From: Lineus longissimus
Lineage: Eukaryota; Nemertea; Pilidiophora; Heteronemertea; Lineidae
Length of the DNA stretch: 64,000 bases
Assembly: GCF_910592395.1 (NCBI RefSeq)
Contig: NC_088326.1
Span: 9,739,001 to 9,803,000 of the forward strand
Direction of reading: 5' to 3'
The notes under the pieces are model-generated. The model was not told the origin of the DNA. It searched no databases and saw only the letters and a list, made by a program, of their open reading frames with translations. Shown piece by piece: positions 51,696 to 62,755 of the stretch (position 1 is the first letter of the stretch; each line of letters starts with the position of its first letter). Both the position numbers and the translations under genes were made by a program.

Positions 51696-53446
51696 GACAG
51701 TAAACACCGATGGCATCACCTCGTGGAGCTGGTGGAGTTTGCACTTGCTCTCCGAGAAACCTTAGAGAAGATCAACTCACAGTCATTCAATAACTTTATC
51801 CTCAGAATAGGTATAAAAAATACAAAAATACCAACTTGCTAAAGCAAATCATTTTATGTCATCCTGTTGATCGAGGGAAATTACTTTTTTAAGTGGAAGA
51901 TTCCTACTAGCTAATGAAGGAAATTAATTTTTTTTCAAATTTGGTCTATTAGGGTCCATTTCGTATAAAGCAGCACTCATGCGGATAATGAATGATTCGC
52001 CGTTGCAGTAGCAAGAAGAGCAATCGATTGTCAGAAGTAACACTAATATTGCCGACCCTTTCGCTAGAAAAGACAATGATTATTTCTGCTCATTAGTCTT
52101 GCCCAAATATTCAACTTCCCTCGAAATCGGCAGCTGCATTCTCATCTGTAATGAATATTAAAAGCAATCGACAAGGTAGATACAGCTCGATATGAAATCG
52201 CCACGTCGCGCAATAGTCTGATGAGGACCATGGATATGAAAGAAGATGTGGATGACTTTTTCTCTCTTAGTAGGATATGAAAAGTTAAATTCATAATGAC
52301 AATATCAGGCCATTTCACTCCATACATACTTACTCCTCAAACAACTTTTGTCCTAGAACGTGTATCAGATTTTTTTCCCATTATAATTAATCATCTTAAT
52401 AGTGAAAGTGTTATTGATAATTTCTTGACTTGTATCATGAATCGGGGGAATTCTGGTTAAAATGGTTTGGCTTTTTCATCTTCTTTCTTGTATTGCATTT
52501 CATATGTCTTAACTCTCCAGGAATAAACCAGGGGCCAATCGTAGCAGGCGTGATAGGGGCGAGAAAGCCTCATTACGATATCTGGGGAAATGCTGTGAAT
52601 GTCGCCAGCCGGATGGAGTCTACTGGAAAATCAGGGCACATTCAGGTATACCTCTAGTACCCGTCTTATTCATGCCACACGACTAGCTATTGCTATATTA
52701 GTTTGTAATCAATTTATTAGTTTGTAATCAGTTGTAATCAATATTAGTTTGTAATCAAATCCGAAACCGGTGTTGATCCTTTTCGGATGGACAACAGGGT
52801 TTAGTATATATTGTTCAGAGAACGGACCCCTTACCTTGAAAATAACTTCATCGAGGTACCTTTTGAGATTGATTTTTGTAATCAATTTTGGAACAAGTAT
52901 GGAGTTCGATAAGAAAAAAATGTATAACACATCAGTAGGTTTAGTTCAAAGCGTACCAATCAATGGCAAAGTCATTGCTCACGGCGTTAGCCCTTGAACT
53001 CCAAATTTGCTGCTGTATGACAAGTCAAGTCCCAGTCGAACATATCCATCGAAAGTTCCGAAACTGTCTGCCTCACAGATGAATGACAGGGCAATTACTT
53101 CCATAGTCTAAAGCCGTACATAGCAAAGATTCGATCCCCGAAACCGGTTTAGATCCTTTTTATTTTGGATGGACAACAGGGTTTAGTATATTGTTCAGAG
53201 AACGGACCTCTTACCTTGAAAATAACTTCACCGAGGTAACTTTGAGACACTCCCTGTACGCAACATCTGTAACCTATTTTATTTCAGGTTGTCGAAGAAA
53301 CGATGATTATCCTTCAAGAGTTTGGCTATAAGTTCGAGAAGAGGGGCTTGGTCAAGGTCAAAGGAAAGGGAGAGCTGGTGACGTATTTCCTGGTCGGCAA
53401 GGAGGAGTTGATACACGACATGCCAAACCAGGTCACGCATCTTTGA
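51696..53446 (+). pseudogene. Duplicate of cyclase exons 19-21 (block 2)
   Basis: Exon copies 51696-51810, 52521-52645 and 53288-53446 keep frame, phases and splice sites, and encode the same residues as cyclase positions 948-1079. There is no start, transmembrane or C1 part in front, so it is not a gene by itself. It could serve as an alternative 3' end spliced from cyclase exon 18, or be an inert fragment. The differences noticed in exon 19 are silent (tcatttaat versus tcattcaat). Confidence 0.85.
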
Positions 53447-55470
53447 AAGTAATAAGATGTTCTTATTAAACAGTACAAGCATGTGGTTTTCGAATGTTGG
53501 TTTTTCAACCAAAGAATTTTTATCAGAGTCATCTCTTCTTGAAAATGTGACCCGTAATTATCAGAACAACAAATTAATACTGTGCCAGTTATTGATGAAG
53601 AAGGCACAAACCATTCTCCAACCATCTTCGAAAGCACTCTGAGAACACACAAAGTGGCAGTTATACCTTGCACTTCAAGTTGCGATCGCGGTTTGAGTAT
53701 TTGGAATATCATCCCGGCCAGTTTGGTGATTTTTTTACGTCCAATATAATTCATAGGTATAAATATCGGGGAATTGCTATCTATAGCGAGATAATAATCA
53801 TATTGGCGGACTGATGCTTGCATAAATGGGCCGCGGTGTTCTTCATATGCAAGCACGGGAATAAAGGATTCATTCATTCAACGCTAAGGAGAAGGGATCC
53901 CATCCACCGTTCTTTATAAATGGAATGGTGATTTTTTAATGCCATACTCGCCACACCCCACACCTTTTAGGCTCAGTGTGTTCTTATTAAAAGTGTCTGG
54001 CCGGGAGTTATTAGCTGCCGTGACAATGCGTACGAATTTATCATTAATGTTCGAGCCATGTAACGAGAATCAACACATTCTCCTGTCTCAGATGAAATCA
54101 AAATTAATAAAATGAGTTAATTGTTTAATTGGTGTAATTAAGAAGAAATTATTGTATCAAATGATTCGACAGTATTCGTATTTATGGCATGGTGTTACAT
54201 GAATTTATACTTACAAAGTAAAATATAAGTTATGTTACTAAAAAAAGCTATTCTTGTTTAATTACCTATATTTTCATATTGAGTTTGACGTGATACACAG
54301 CTGACCGCCATTGGCATTTTGACTAAAAGTATATGCGTTTAAACATCAAAAGAAATAAAGGAGGTTCGGCATCATCAACTGATTGTTCTTCAGTGATGTC
54401 TTGTAAAAAATGTGTATACTTCTTACTCACTTGTGTACTCATTTACTTATCAATAATGCCTTGACGATGCTGAGTACATGACCCACAAAGTTACGCCGTC
54501 TTGTTTCATATTTGCTAGAGGACAATGGATGTGGGTAAGAGTGTCGCAAGCATACCCTGCTGCAAACAACAGAAAGAACACTCTTGTATACATTACTTCA
54601 TATTTAGGGAATCTGAGTTTTCGTAATTGACCATTATCAAAGTTGTTGGTGCATTCTAAAAGATTATTTCACGGCATAAAGGATTCTTATCATTTGTACA
54701 TTAAGGAAAGTTTATTCTTCATCGATGGATCTAATCTAGATTTGCGACCTATCTGTTGCTTTCAACGCTGGCAGTCATAGCTCAGGATTCACAAATTCTT
54801 GTTCGAAACGGAGAGGCCATTCCTGCAGTTATTTTGAGATAAGGCCAAGACGAGATAATGTCCTGCAATTTTTGTCCTGTACTAAGTCTCCAATGACCGC
54901 GTTCAGAATGACTTGTAACTTTTTCCTGTACTAAGTCAACCCAGCTATTCAGACCTCTAAACTGATGGGCAATTCCCATTCTGACGATCTGCCGATGCCA
55001 AATTTTATATGCACCCAGCAAATATTTTTTAATACAGCACCTGGAAATCCCCTTCAACGTAAAGAAATCACCCGACCACGAAAGATTAACATCTTGCACA
55101 AAACATTTGATTTAGTAATCAGGTAGATTTAGGCAAAAAGCATGTTTGCATTCAAATATAGATAAGGCTGCATTGTTTACTTTTGAATCGGTACAATAAT
55201 CCGCGTTAATTTGAATTTGAATTTAGCAATCTCATCAAATATGCTGAATAAGGAATGAATGTATTCCAAATCTTCCCTTACATGTAGATCCGAAATACAG
55301 GCATTTGAATTATACAATGGTTTCTTGAAGTACAAGACGATTTTATGAGACTTCATAGAACATTTTCTATTGGGTGTAGATAATGGCTCGGACAGAGCGT
55401 CGGTATGGCAGTCGCCCGTCAGAATGCAGATCTGATTTAGCCAGGATGTAAGTACATTTGATCATTACAG

Positions 55471-55658
55471 ATCTGTTCTCTCCTCCGGCTGGCTATACAC
55501 ATCGCCGGGCTGACTGTTTTGGGGATGATTTTCACAGCGTCAATCTTTATCGTGTGTCGTTTATCCTGTCATTGCCCTGTGCAACAAATACCCGAAATGT
55601 TGTGCGTTCCAATATAGACATAACGCTATCTATGGAATGTGTGCATTTATTCCTATGG
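55471..55658 (+). pseudogene. PAN/apple-like exon with frameshift (block 2)
   Basis: Same as 43546-43733, with the same missing base (ctgtcattg). Confidence 0.6.
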
Positions 55659-56817
55659 TATGTCATCTCGTGCTGGTGTGTTCAGGCTCTCTGCAGCCGA
55701 CTCCAGTGTATATTTTTGCCACTAACTCGAGCAATATCGGTTGAATATGGACACGAGACCAGGTGCAAACGCCACTCGAGTGACATTTTTATTCCTTTGG
55801 CCGGTAGGCGACTTTTTTTTAATGTCACATCGGAGCAAGACCTTTATCAGCAGAAAGTCGTCATGAATAACTGGATCTGAGCAGTTCCGATCCCTGGGCT
55901 TTATGCCAAAGCTCTTGGCTGAGGCCAAACCAAGTGTAGGACCAAGAATATTCAAATTTATTCATAGTACCAATAGTATTAATCATCACTTCGGTTCTGT
56001 TTAAAATGTACATTTAATGTAAGTACGTGCCGAGTTTTATAGTTTTAGCCCCTTTCCCCACTGATCGATCGAAGCATCAAATCAAATTGGCCAATCTGAT
56101 GGGAAATTACTGTCTTAAGTGGAAGATTCCTACTAGCTAATGAAGGAAATAATTTTTTTTTCAAATTTGGTCTATTAGGGTCCATTTCGTATAAAGCAGC
56201 ACCCATGTGGATAATGAATGATTCGCCGTTGCAGTAGCAAGAAGAGCAATCGTTTGTCAGAAGTAACACTAATATTGCCGACCCTTTCGCTAGAAAAGAC
56301 AATGATTATTTCTGCTCATTAGTCTTGCCCAAATATTCAACTTCCCTCGAAATCGGCAGCTGTATTCTCATCTGTAATGAATATTAAAAGCAATCGACAA
56401 GGTAGATACAGCTCGATATGAAATCGCCACGTCGTGCATGCGCAATAGCCTGATGAGGACCATGGATATGAAAGAAGATGTGGATAACCTTTTCTATCTT
56501 AGTAGGATATGAAAAGTTAAATGTTTTCTTTTCACCATTTCACTTGCTACAAACGTACTAACTCCTCAAACAACTATTGTCCTAGAACTTGTATCAGATA
56601 TAATTTATTCGCACTATAATTAATAATGTTAATAGTGAAAGTGTTATTGATAATTTATTGACTTGTATCATGAATCGGGGGAATTCTGGTTTAAAAGGTT
56701 TGGCTTTTTCAAAGGTGACGTTATTTGATATTATTTGACACACATTCATTGCCTCTGCTTAGTTGCTTATCTTGTACTTCTTTCTTGTATTGCATTTCAT
56801 GTGTCTTAACTCTCCAG

Positions 56818-57743
56818 GAATAAACCAGGGGCCAATCGTAGCAGGTGTGATAGGGGCGAGAAAGCCTCATTACGATATCTGGGGAAATGCTGTGAATGTC
56901 GCCAGCCGGATGGAGTCTACTGGAAAATCAGGGCACATTCAGGTATTTACCTCTTGTACCCGTCTTATTCATGCCACACGACTAGCTATTGCTATATTAG
57001 TTTGTAATCAATTTATTAGTTTGTAATCAGTTGTAATCTATATTAGTTTGTAATCAAATCCGAAACCGGTGTTGATCCTTTTCGGATGGACAACAGGGTT
57101 TAGTATACATTGTTCAGAGAACGGACCTCTTACCTTGAAAATAACTTCATCGAGGTACCTTGAGATTGATTTTTGTAATCAATTTTGGAACAAGTATGGA
57201 GTTCGATAAGAAAAAAATGTATAACACATCAGTAGGTTTAGTTCAAAGCGTACCAATCAATGGCAAAGTCATTGCTCACGGCGTTAGCCCTTGAACTCCA
57301 AATTTGCTGCTGTATGACAAGTCAAGTCCTAGTCGAATATATCCATCGAAAGTTCCGAAACTGTCTGCCTCACAGATGAATGACAGGGCAATTACTTCCA
57401 TAGTCTAAAGCCGCACATAGCAAAGATTCGATCCCCGAAACCGGTTTAGATCCTTTTTATTTTGGATGGACAACAGGGTTTAGTATATTGTTCAGAGAAC
57501 GGACCTCTTACCTTGAAAATAACTTCACCGAGGTAACTTTGAGACACTCCCTGTACGCAACATCTGTAACCTATTTTATTTCAGGTTGTCGAAGAAACGA
57601 TGATTATCCTTCAAGAGTTTGGCTATAAGTTCGAGAAGAGGGGCTTGGTCAAGGTCAAAGGAGAGAGAGAGCTGGTGACGTATTTCCTGGTCGGCAAGGA
57701 GGAGTTGATACACGACATGCCAAACCAGGTCACGCATCTTTGA
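56818..57743 (+). pseudogene. Duplicate of cyclase exons 20-21 (block 3)
   Basis: Exon copies 56818-56942 and 57585-57743 keep frame and splice sites. Exon 19 is absent. In the last exon the KGKGEL motif (cyclase 1052-1057) reads KGEREL (aaaggaaaggga changed to aaaggagagaga), altering one of the two lysines of the catalytic loop. Not a gene by itself. Confidence 0.85.
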
Positions 57744-59791
57744 AAGTAATAAGATGTTCTTATTAAACAGTACAAGCATGTGGTTTTCGAAGTTTGGTTT
57801 TTCAACCAAAGAATTTTTTATCAGAGTCATCTCTTCTTGAAAATGTGACCCGTAATTATCAGAACGACAAATTAATACTGTGCCAGTTATTGATGAAGAA
57901 GGCACAAACCATCTTCGAAAGCACTCTGAGAACACACAAAGTGGCAGTTATACCTTGCACCTCAAGTTGCGATCGCGGTTTGAGTATTTGGAATATCATC
58001 CCGGCCAGTTTGGTGATTTTTTTACGTCCAATATAATTCATAGGTATAAATATCGGGGAATTGCTATCTATAGCGAGATAATAATCATATTGGCGGACTG
58101 ATGCTTGCATAAATGGGCCGCGGTGTTCTTCATATGCGAGCTCGGGAATAAAGGATTCATTCATTCAACGCTAAGGAGAAGGGATCCCATCCACCGTTCT
58201 TTATAAATGGGAATGTTGATTTTTTTAATGCCATACTCGCCACACCACACATCTTTTAGGCTCAGTGTGTTCTTATTAAAAGTGTCTGGCAGGGAGTTAT
58301 TAGCTGTCGTGACAATGCGTACGTATTTATCATTAATGTTCGAGCCATGTAACGAGAATCAACCCATTCTACTGTCTCAGATAAAATCAAAATTAATAAA
58401 AGGAGTTAATTGTCCAATTGGTGTAATTAAGAAGAAATTATTGTATCAATTGATTCGACAGTATTCGTATTTATGGCATGGTGTTACATGAATTTATACT
58501 TACAAAGTAAAATATAAGTTATGTTACTAAAAAAATCTATTCTTGTTTAATTACCTATATTTTCATATTGAGTTTGGGGTGATACACAGCTGACCGCCAT
58601 TGGCATTTTGACTAAAAGTATATGCGTTTAAACATCAAAAGAAATAAAGGAGGTTCGGCATCATCAACTGATTGTTCTTCAATGATGTCTTGTAAAAAAT
58701 GTGTATACTTCTTACTCACTTGTGTACTCATTTACTTATCAATAATGCCTTGACGATGCTGAGTACATGACCCACAAAGTTACGCCGTCTTGTTTCATAT
58801 TTGCTAGAGGACAATGGATGTGGGCAAGAGTGTCGCAAGCATACACTGCTGCAAACAACAGAAAGAACACTCTTGTATACATTATTTCATATTTCGGCTA
58901 TCTGATTTTTCGTGATTGACCATTATCAAATTTGTTGGTGCATTCTAAAGATTATTTCAGGTCACAAAGGATTCATATCATTTGTACATTAAGGAACGTT
59001 TATTCTTTATCGATGGATCTAATCTAGATTTGCGACCTATCTGTTGCCTTCAACGCTGGCAGTGATAGCTCAGGATTCACCAATTCTTGTTCGAAACGGA
59101 GAGGCCATTCCTGCAGTTATTTTGAGATAAGGCTCTGACGGGACGAGATAATGTCCTGCAATTTTTTTCCTGTACTAAGTCTCCAATGACTGCGTTCAGA
59201 ATGACTTGTAACTTTTTCCTGTACTAAGTCAACCCAGCTATTCAGACCTCTAAACTGATGGGCAATTCCCATTCTGACGAGCTGCCGATGCCAAATTTGA
59301 TATGCACCCAGCAAAGATTTTTCAATACAGCACCTGGAAATCCCTTTCAACGTAAAGAAATCACCCGACCACGAAAGATTAATTCCTCCCTTCGGACCAA
59401 AAGATTGACATCTTGCACAAAACATTTGATTCAGTAATCAGGTGGATTTAGGCAAAAAGCATGTTCGCATTCAAAGATCGATAAGGCTGTATTGTTTACT
59501 TTTGAATCGGTAAAATAATACACGGTTATTTGAATTTGAATTTAGCAATCTCATCAAATATGCTGAATAAGGAATGAATGTATTCCAAATCTTCCCTTAC
59601 ATGTAGATCCAAAATACAGGCATTTAAATTATACAATGGTTTCTTGAAGTACAAGACGATTTTATGAGACTTCATAGAACATTTTCCATTGGGTGTAGAT
59701 AATGGCTCGGACAGAGCGTCGGTATGGCAGTCGCCCGTCAGAATGCAGATCTGATTTAGCCAGGATGTAAGTACATTCGATCATTAGAGAT

Positions 59792-59794
59792 CTG
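59792..59794. repeat. Left target-site duplication CTG of the Harbinger element
   Basis: CTG at 59792-59794 and 62570-62572; the uninterrupted block 1 sequence has a single gatctgttctc. Confidence 0.85.
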
Positions 59795-59999
59795 GGGCCA
59801 ATTCCTTAAAAGCATTCTAGGCCTAGTTGGTTGCTAAACTTCATTCCATCTCTAGTCCCATGCTAATTCTATTCCATAAAACCGTTCTAAGCTTAGTAAA
59901 GTTCCTAGTTGCTTACTATTTCTAGAATAGGTATTGGGTACTTCTAAATCCTTAGCACATTTCTAAAGTCATTTCACCTCTGGACTTCGAAGAGTAAGG

Positions 60000-61055
60000 A
60001 TGGCGAGACGGATCCTGGAACTTGCTGAATTGCGTAGAGCAATGCGAAGAGAACGCGTTTTCCGTGATCGTCGAAACCCTTTGGACATTTTTGGTGATGC
60101 AGAACTTGTTAAGAGGTATCGATTCTCGAGGGAGGGGATAATGTTGATAACAGACATTGTTGCCCCGGATATTGAACATCCTACAGGGAGAAACTTCGCC
60201 TTACTCCCATCTCAGCAGGTGTTGATAGTACTTCAATATTATGCAACTGGCACCTTCCAATATGTTGTTGGGGATCCTCTACAAGTATCTCCGCAAACTG
60301 CTTGGCGTGCTATTCATCGTGTGACGGATTCTCTCGCAGAGAAGATAGGTGACTATGTGAAATTCCCTGATGCACGAAATATAGCCCAAATCAAGGATGG
60401 ATTCTATAGGATGAGACGTGTACACTTTCCAGAAGTGATAGGCTGCGTGGACGGAACTCATGTTTGGATGTGTTCTCCACATGAGAACGATATCGACTAT
60501 ATCAACAGAAAAGGATATCATTCAATTAATGTGCAAGTCATTTGTGATCACAAGAGGAAATTCATCAACATCGTGGCAAGATGACCTGGAGGAGCACACG
60601 ATAGCAGAATATTGAGGGCAAGTCAGATTTGGGATCTCATGGAGAGTGGTCCTATTGGTGGGTTCATCCTTGGTGATAGCGGATATCCGTGCCGAAGCTG
60701 GCTTATGACACCACTTCTGAATCCGCACACAGGTTCTGAGCGGCGTTACAATTTAGCTCAAAAGCGTACTAGGGTTTTGGTTGAACAAACGATTGGCAGG
60801 TGGAAACGTAGGTTCCATACCTTACACCTTGAAAGTCGTTTGAGAAATCCAGAGGATACCTGCAAAGTAATTGCAGCAACAGCTGTGCTGCACAATATCG
60901 CAGTGGACAGAAACGAGCCTCAGGTTGATGATATTGAACCTGGGCGTCAACAACCTGATCTGGAGGAATATACTGGAAAAGCAAATGGACACCGAGCACG
61001 TGCCTTATTGATACAGAACAGATTCGAACAGGAGTATAAATGGGTACCGGTCTGA
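60000..61055 (+). pseudogene. Harbinger DDE transposase (HARBI1-like) with one in-frame stop
   Basis: An uninterrupted 352-codon frame apart from TGA at codon 195 (60582-60584), where the family has tryptophan (WPG..HDSR motif), so a single TGG-to-TGA change explains it. The catalytic triad is visible: D in GCVDGTHVW, D in LGDSGYP, and E in VEQTIGRW, the last two separated by 35 residues. Length is normal for HARBI1-type nucleases. This enzyme cuts and joins the element ends in the nucleus, with the Myb-like protein as DNA-binding and import partner (family knowledge). As written, it would make a 194-residue product lacking two of the three catalytic residues. Confidence 0.9.
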
Positions 61056-61205
61056 AAGGATCAAGTGAACGCTGTATGAGTTGCTCCTTGAGTTCCCCTG
61101 AAAGGTTTCAGGAGAGACTGGGTAATAATGTAAAGCGCTTTGAGCGGGAGAACAGCCTGGATACTGCGCTATATAAATCCCAACATTATTATTATTATTA
61201 ATAAA
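61056..61205 (+). repeat. SINE/LINE-type tail sequence in the transposase 3' region
   Basis: gtaaagcgctttgagcggg, then gcgctatataaatccca, and a short (ATT)n run at 61182-61200. This aagcgctttgag...gcgctatataaat arrangement with a trinucleotide tail is common at the 3' ends of short retroelements in invertebrates. I cannot say whether it is an insertion or part of the Harbinger sequence. Confidence 0.45.
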
Positions 61206-61449
61206 CAAGAAGATTCAGAGGATATGCTAGTATGGTCACTCTTTATTTTGAGAACTTACTCCCATGCCTTGTCAAAATATCACCTATACATGTAAATAGT
61301 AGTTGTTGTGGAGTAAGTTACCGTTGCCGAGTATGGCTCACAGGTGAAAGAATACTTGACCATCGTCTTTGGGCGAGTTCACTTCATTTACTTTATTTAC
61401 TTTATGCTGCAAAAGTCGAATCTGTAACTTAAGTTTCTTTCTTTTCAAT

Positions 61450-62270
61450 TTAAGATTTTTTCGTTTGAGAAGTTCTTTTTTTTTTCTCAATGTGAACTAA
61501 ATCATCGATTGAGGCGTATTTCCTTGGAATCGTGCTTGACGACGGAGTTCCGGTACGGCTTGTGGTTGCACTTGCTGTCGCTTCCTCAGCCGGTTCTGCA
61601 GTTTCATTCGAATGGTCGCCATCATTGTCGGAATCTGAAACAAGAACTTTTTCAATGAAAGGTGACAGAAATATTTCCAACATTATACCTGTTCAACAGT
61701 ATACTGTATGATCGCAAATTTGTCAGTTACATTAAATGGTATGTAACTTTAAAAACTGTGTTATTCTGTAGTGTTCTTGCAGTGTGTGTTTCTTCCAGGC
61801 ATCTGTAAACAAAGGTAGTCCTGACTTACCTGCATCGGATGATAATTGGTCTTGGGATGCCGACACTGTAGCAGGAGTCTCAACACCCTTCAGCCCCTTG
61901 AACCCAGGGGTTTCTTCACATAGATCTAGGATTTTCTGCTGGGCTGGGTTGGGCTCAGTTGTGGGTTTTCCACCCCCTGTCTTGTTGATTTTTTTTCTCC
62001 AGAAGCTTCTCTCGAGATTCCATCTTCAGTTTGGAAAGCTTCAATTTCAGATCATCCTTAGAACGTTCAATATGCGGGAAACTTGCCTTGTGTTGTGCAC
62101 AGATATTGTCCCATGTTTTGTTCTTCTTCGCGTTGATATTGGCATCCCTGTGTGGTGCGTCTATGATATCCTTAAACTCTTCGTAGCACTCAGCAAGAAA
62201 AAGGTTTTCCTGGGCCGCGTAGTTTGGCTTCCTTTGCCTCTCCAGCTTGAACAACTTTTGCAGTTGCCAT
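61450..62270 (-). pseudogene. Harbinger Myb/SANT-like DNA-binding protein, two exons, frame-disrupted
   Basis: Exon 1 (about 62270-61830) has a Myb/SANT-like domain (RKPNYAAQENLFL, W in KTWDNI, then a basic ERSKDDLKLKLSKLK helix). Donor GTAAGT (61829-61824), acceptor before 61634, and exon 2 61634-61450 ends in a lysine-rich tail. In exon 1 an 8-A run (61989-61996 on +) shifts the frame: with seven A the frame would continue as NKTGGGKP... into the splice site. The only nearby ATG (62270) is also out of frame with the Myb part. In Harbinger elements this protein binds the ends and brings the transposase to the nucleus. Confidence 0.75.
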
Positions 62271-62572
62271 TTTGAAGCGTCTACTCTACAGCCCTATTCT
62301 GAATACACACCAAATGCTTAGGCCAAACGCCATGTCCTGAATTGAACCCTTTCCCTATTGTGAAATGAAATTGACCAATGTGGTTTTGTGGTTTCGTAAT
62401 GAACCCACCATTCCAGCCAATGCTTAGCAAGCAACTAGTAAGAATGGTTCATAGAATGGTTTTAGGGAATACGACTAAGTTGCTTCCTAACAAGCAACCA
62501 ACTAAGCATTTGGTATCTTGCTAAGGCCTAGTAACATACTAAGTTAGAATGCTTTTATGGAATTGGCCCCTG

Positions 62573-62755
62573 TTCTCTCCTCCGGCTGGCTATACACATC
62601 GCCGGACTGACTGTTTTGGAGATGATTTTCACAGCGTCAATCTTTATCGTGTGTCGTTTATCCTGTACATTGCCCTGTGCAACAAATACCCGAAATGTTG
62701 TGCGTTCCAATATAGACATAACGCTATCTATGGAATGTGTGCATTTATTCCTTCG
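62573..62755 (+). pseudogene. PAN/apple-like exon, 3' part after the Harbinger insertion (block 3)
   Basis: Continues the exon cut at 59794. Here the frame is intact (VSFILYIALCNKYPKCCAFQYR), with ctgtacattg where blocks 1 and 2 lack one base. The acceptor left of the transposon reads cattagag instead of cattacag. Confidence 0.65.

Larger units (their letters stand above)
51689..56102. repeat. Tandem duplication block 2
   Basis: Aligns with block 1 from the acceptor of cyclase exon 19 to 44175. From about 52245 to 53880 the offset to block 1 is constant (11,925) and I see no differences in the stretches compared; before ~52220 it matches block 3 better. It ends at 56102, where sequence equivalent to 44175 joins sequence equivalent to 39934. 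Confidence 0.95.
59795..62569. mobile_element. PIF/Harbinger DNA transposon, 2775 bp
   Basis: Terminal inverted repeats start GGGCCAATTCC and run 25 bp with one mismatch; a subterminal tagttggttgct motif is also mirrored. The element is flanked by a 3-bp CTG duplication. Blocks 1 and 2 give the empty site, so the borders are certain. It carries the two genes typical of the superfamily in tail-to-tail orientation: a DDE transposase (+) and a Myb/SANT-like DNA-binding protein (-). Both have lesions. It sits about 6 bp inside a PAN-like exon copy. Confidence 0.95.

Noticed and set aside
61784-62275. 163-codon + strand frame inside the Harbinger element
   Set aside because: Antisense of the Myb/SANT-like exon; no independent evidence.
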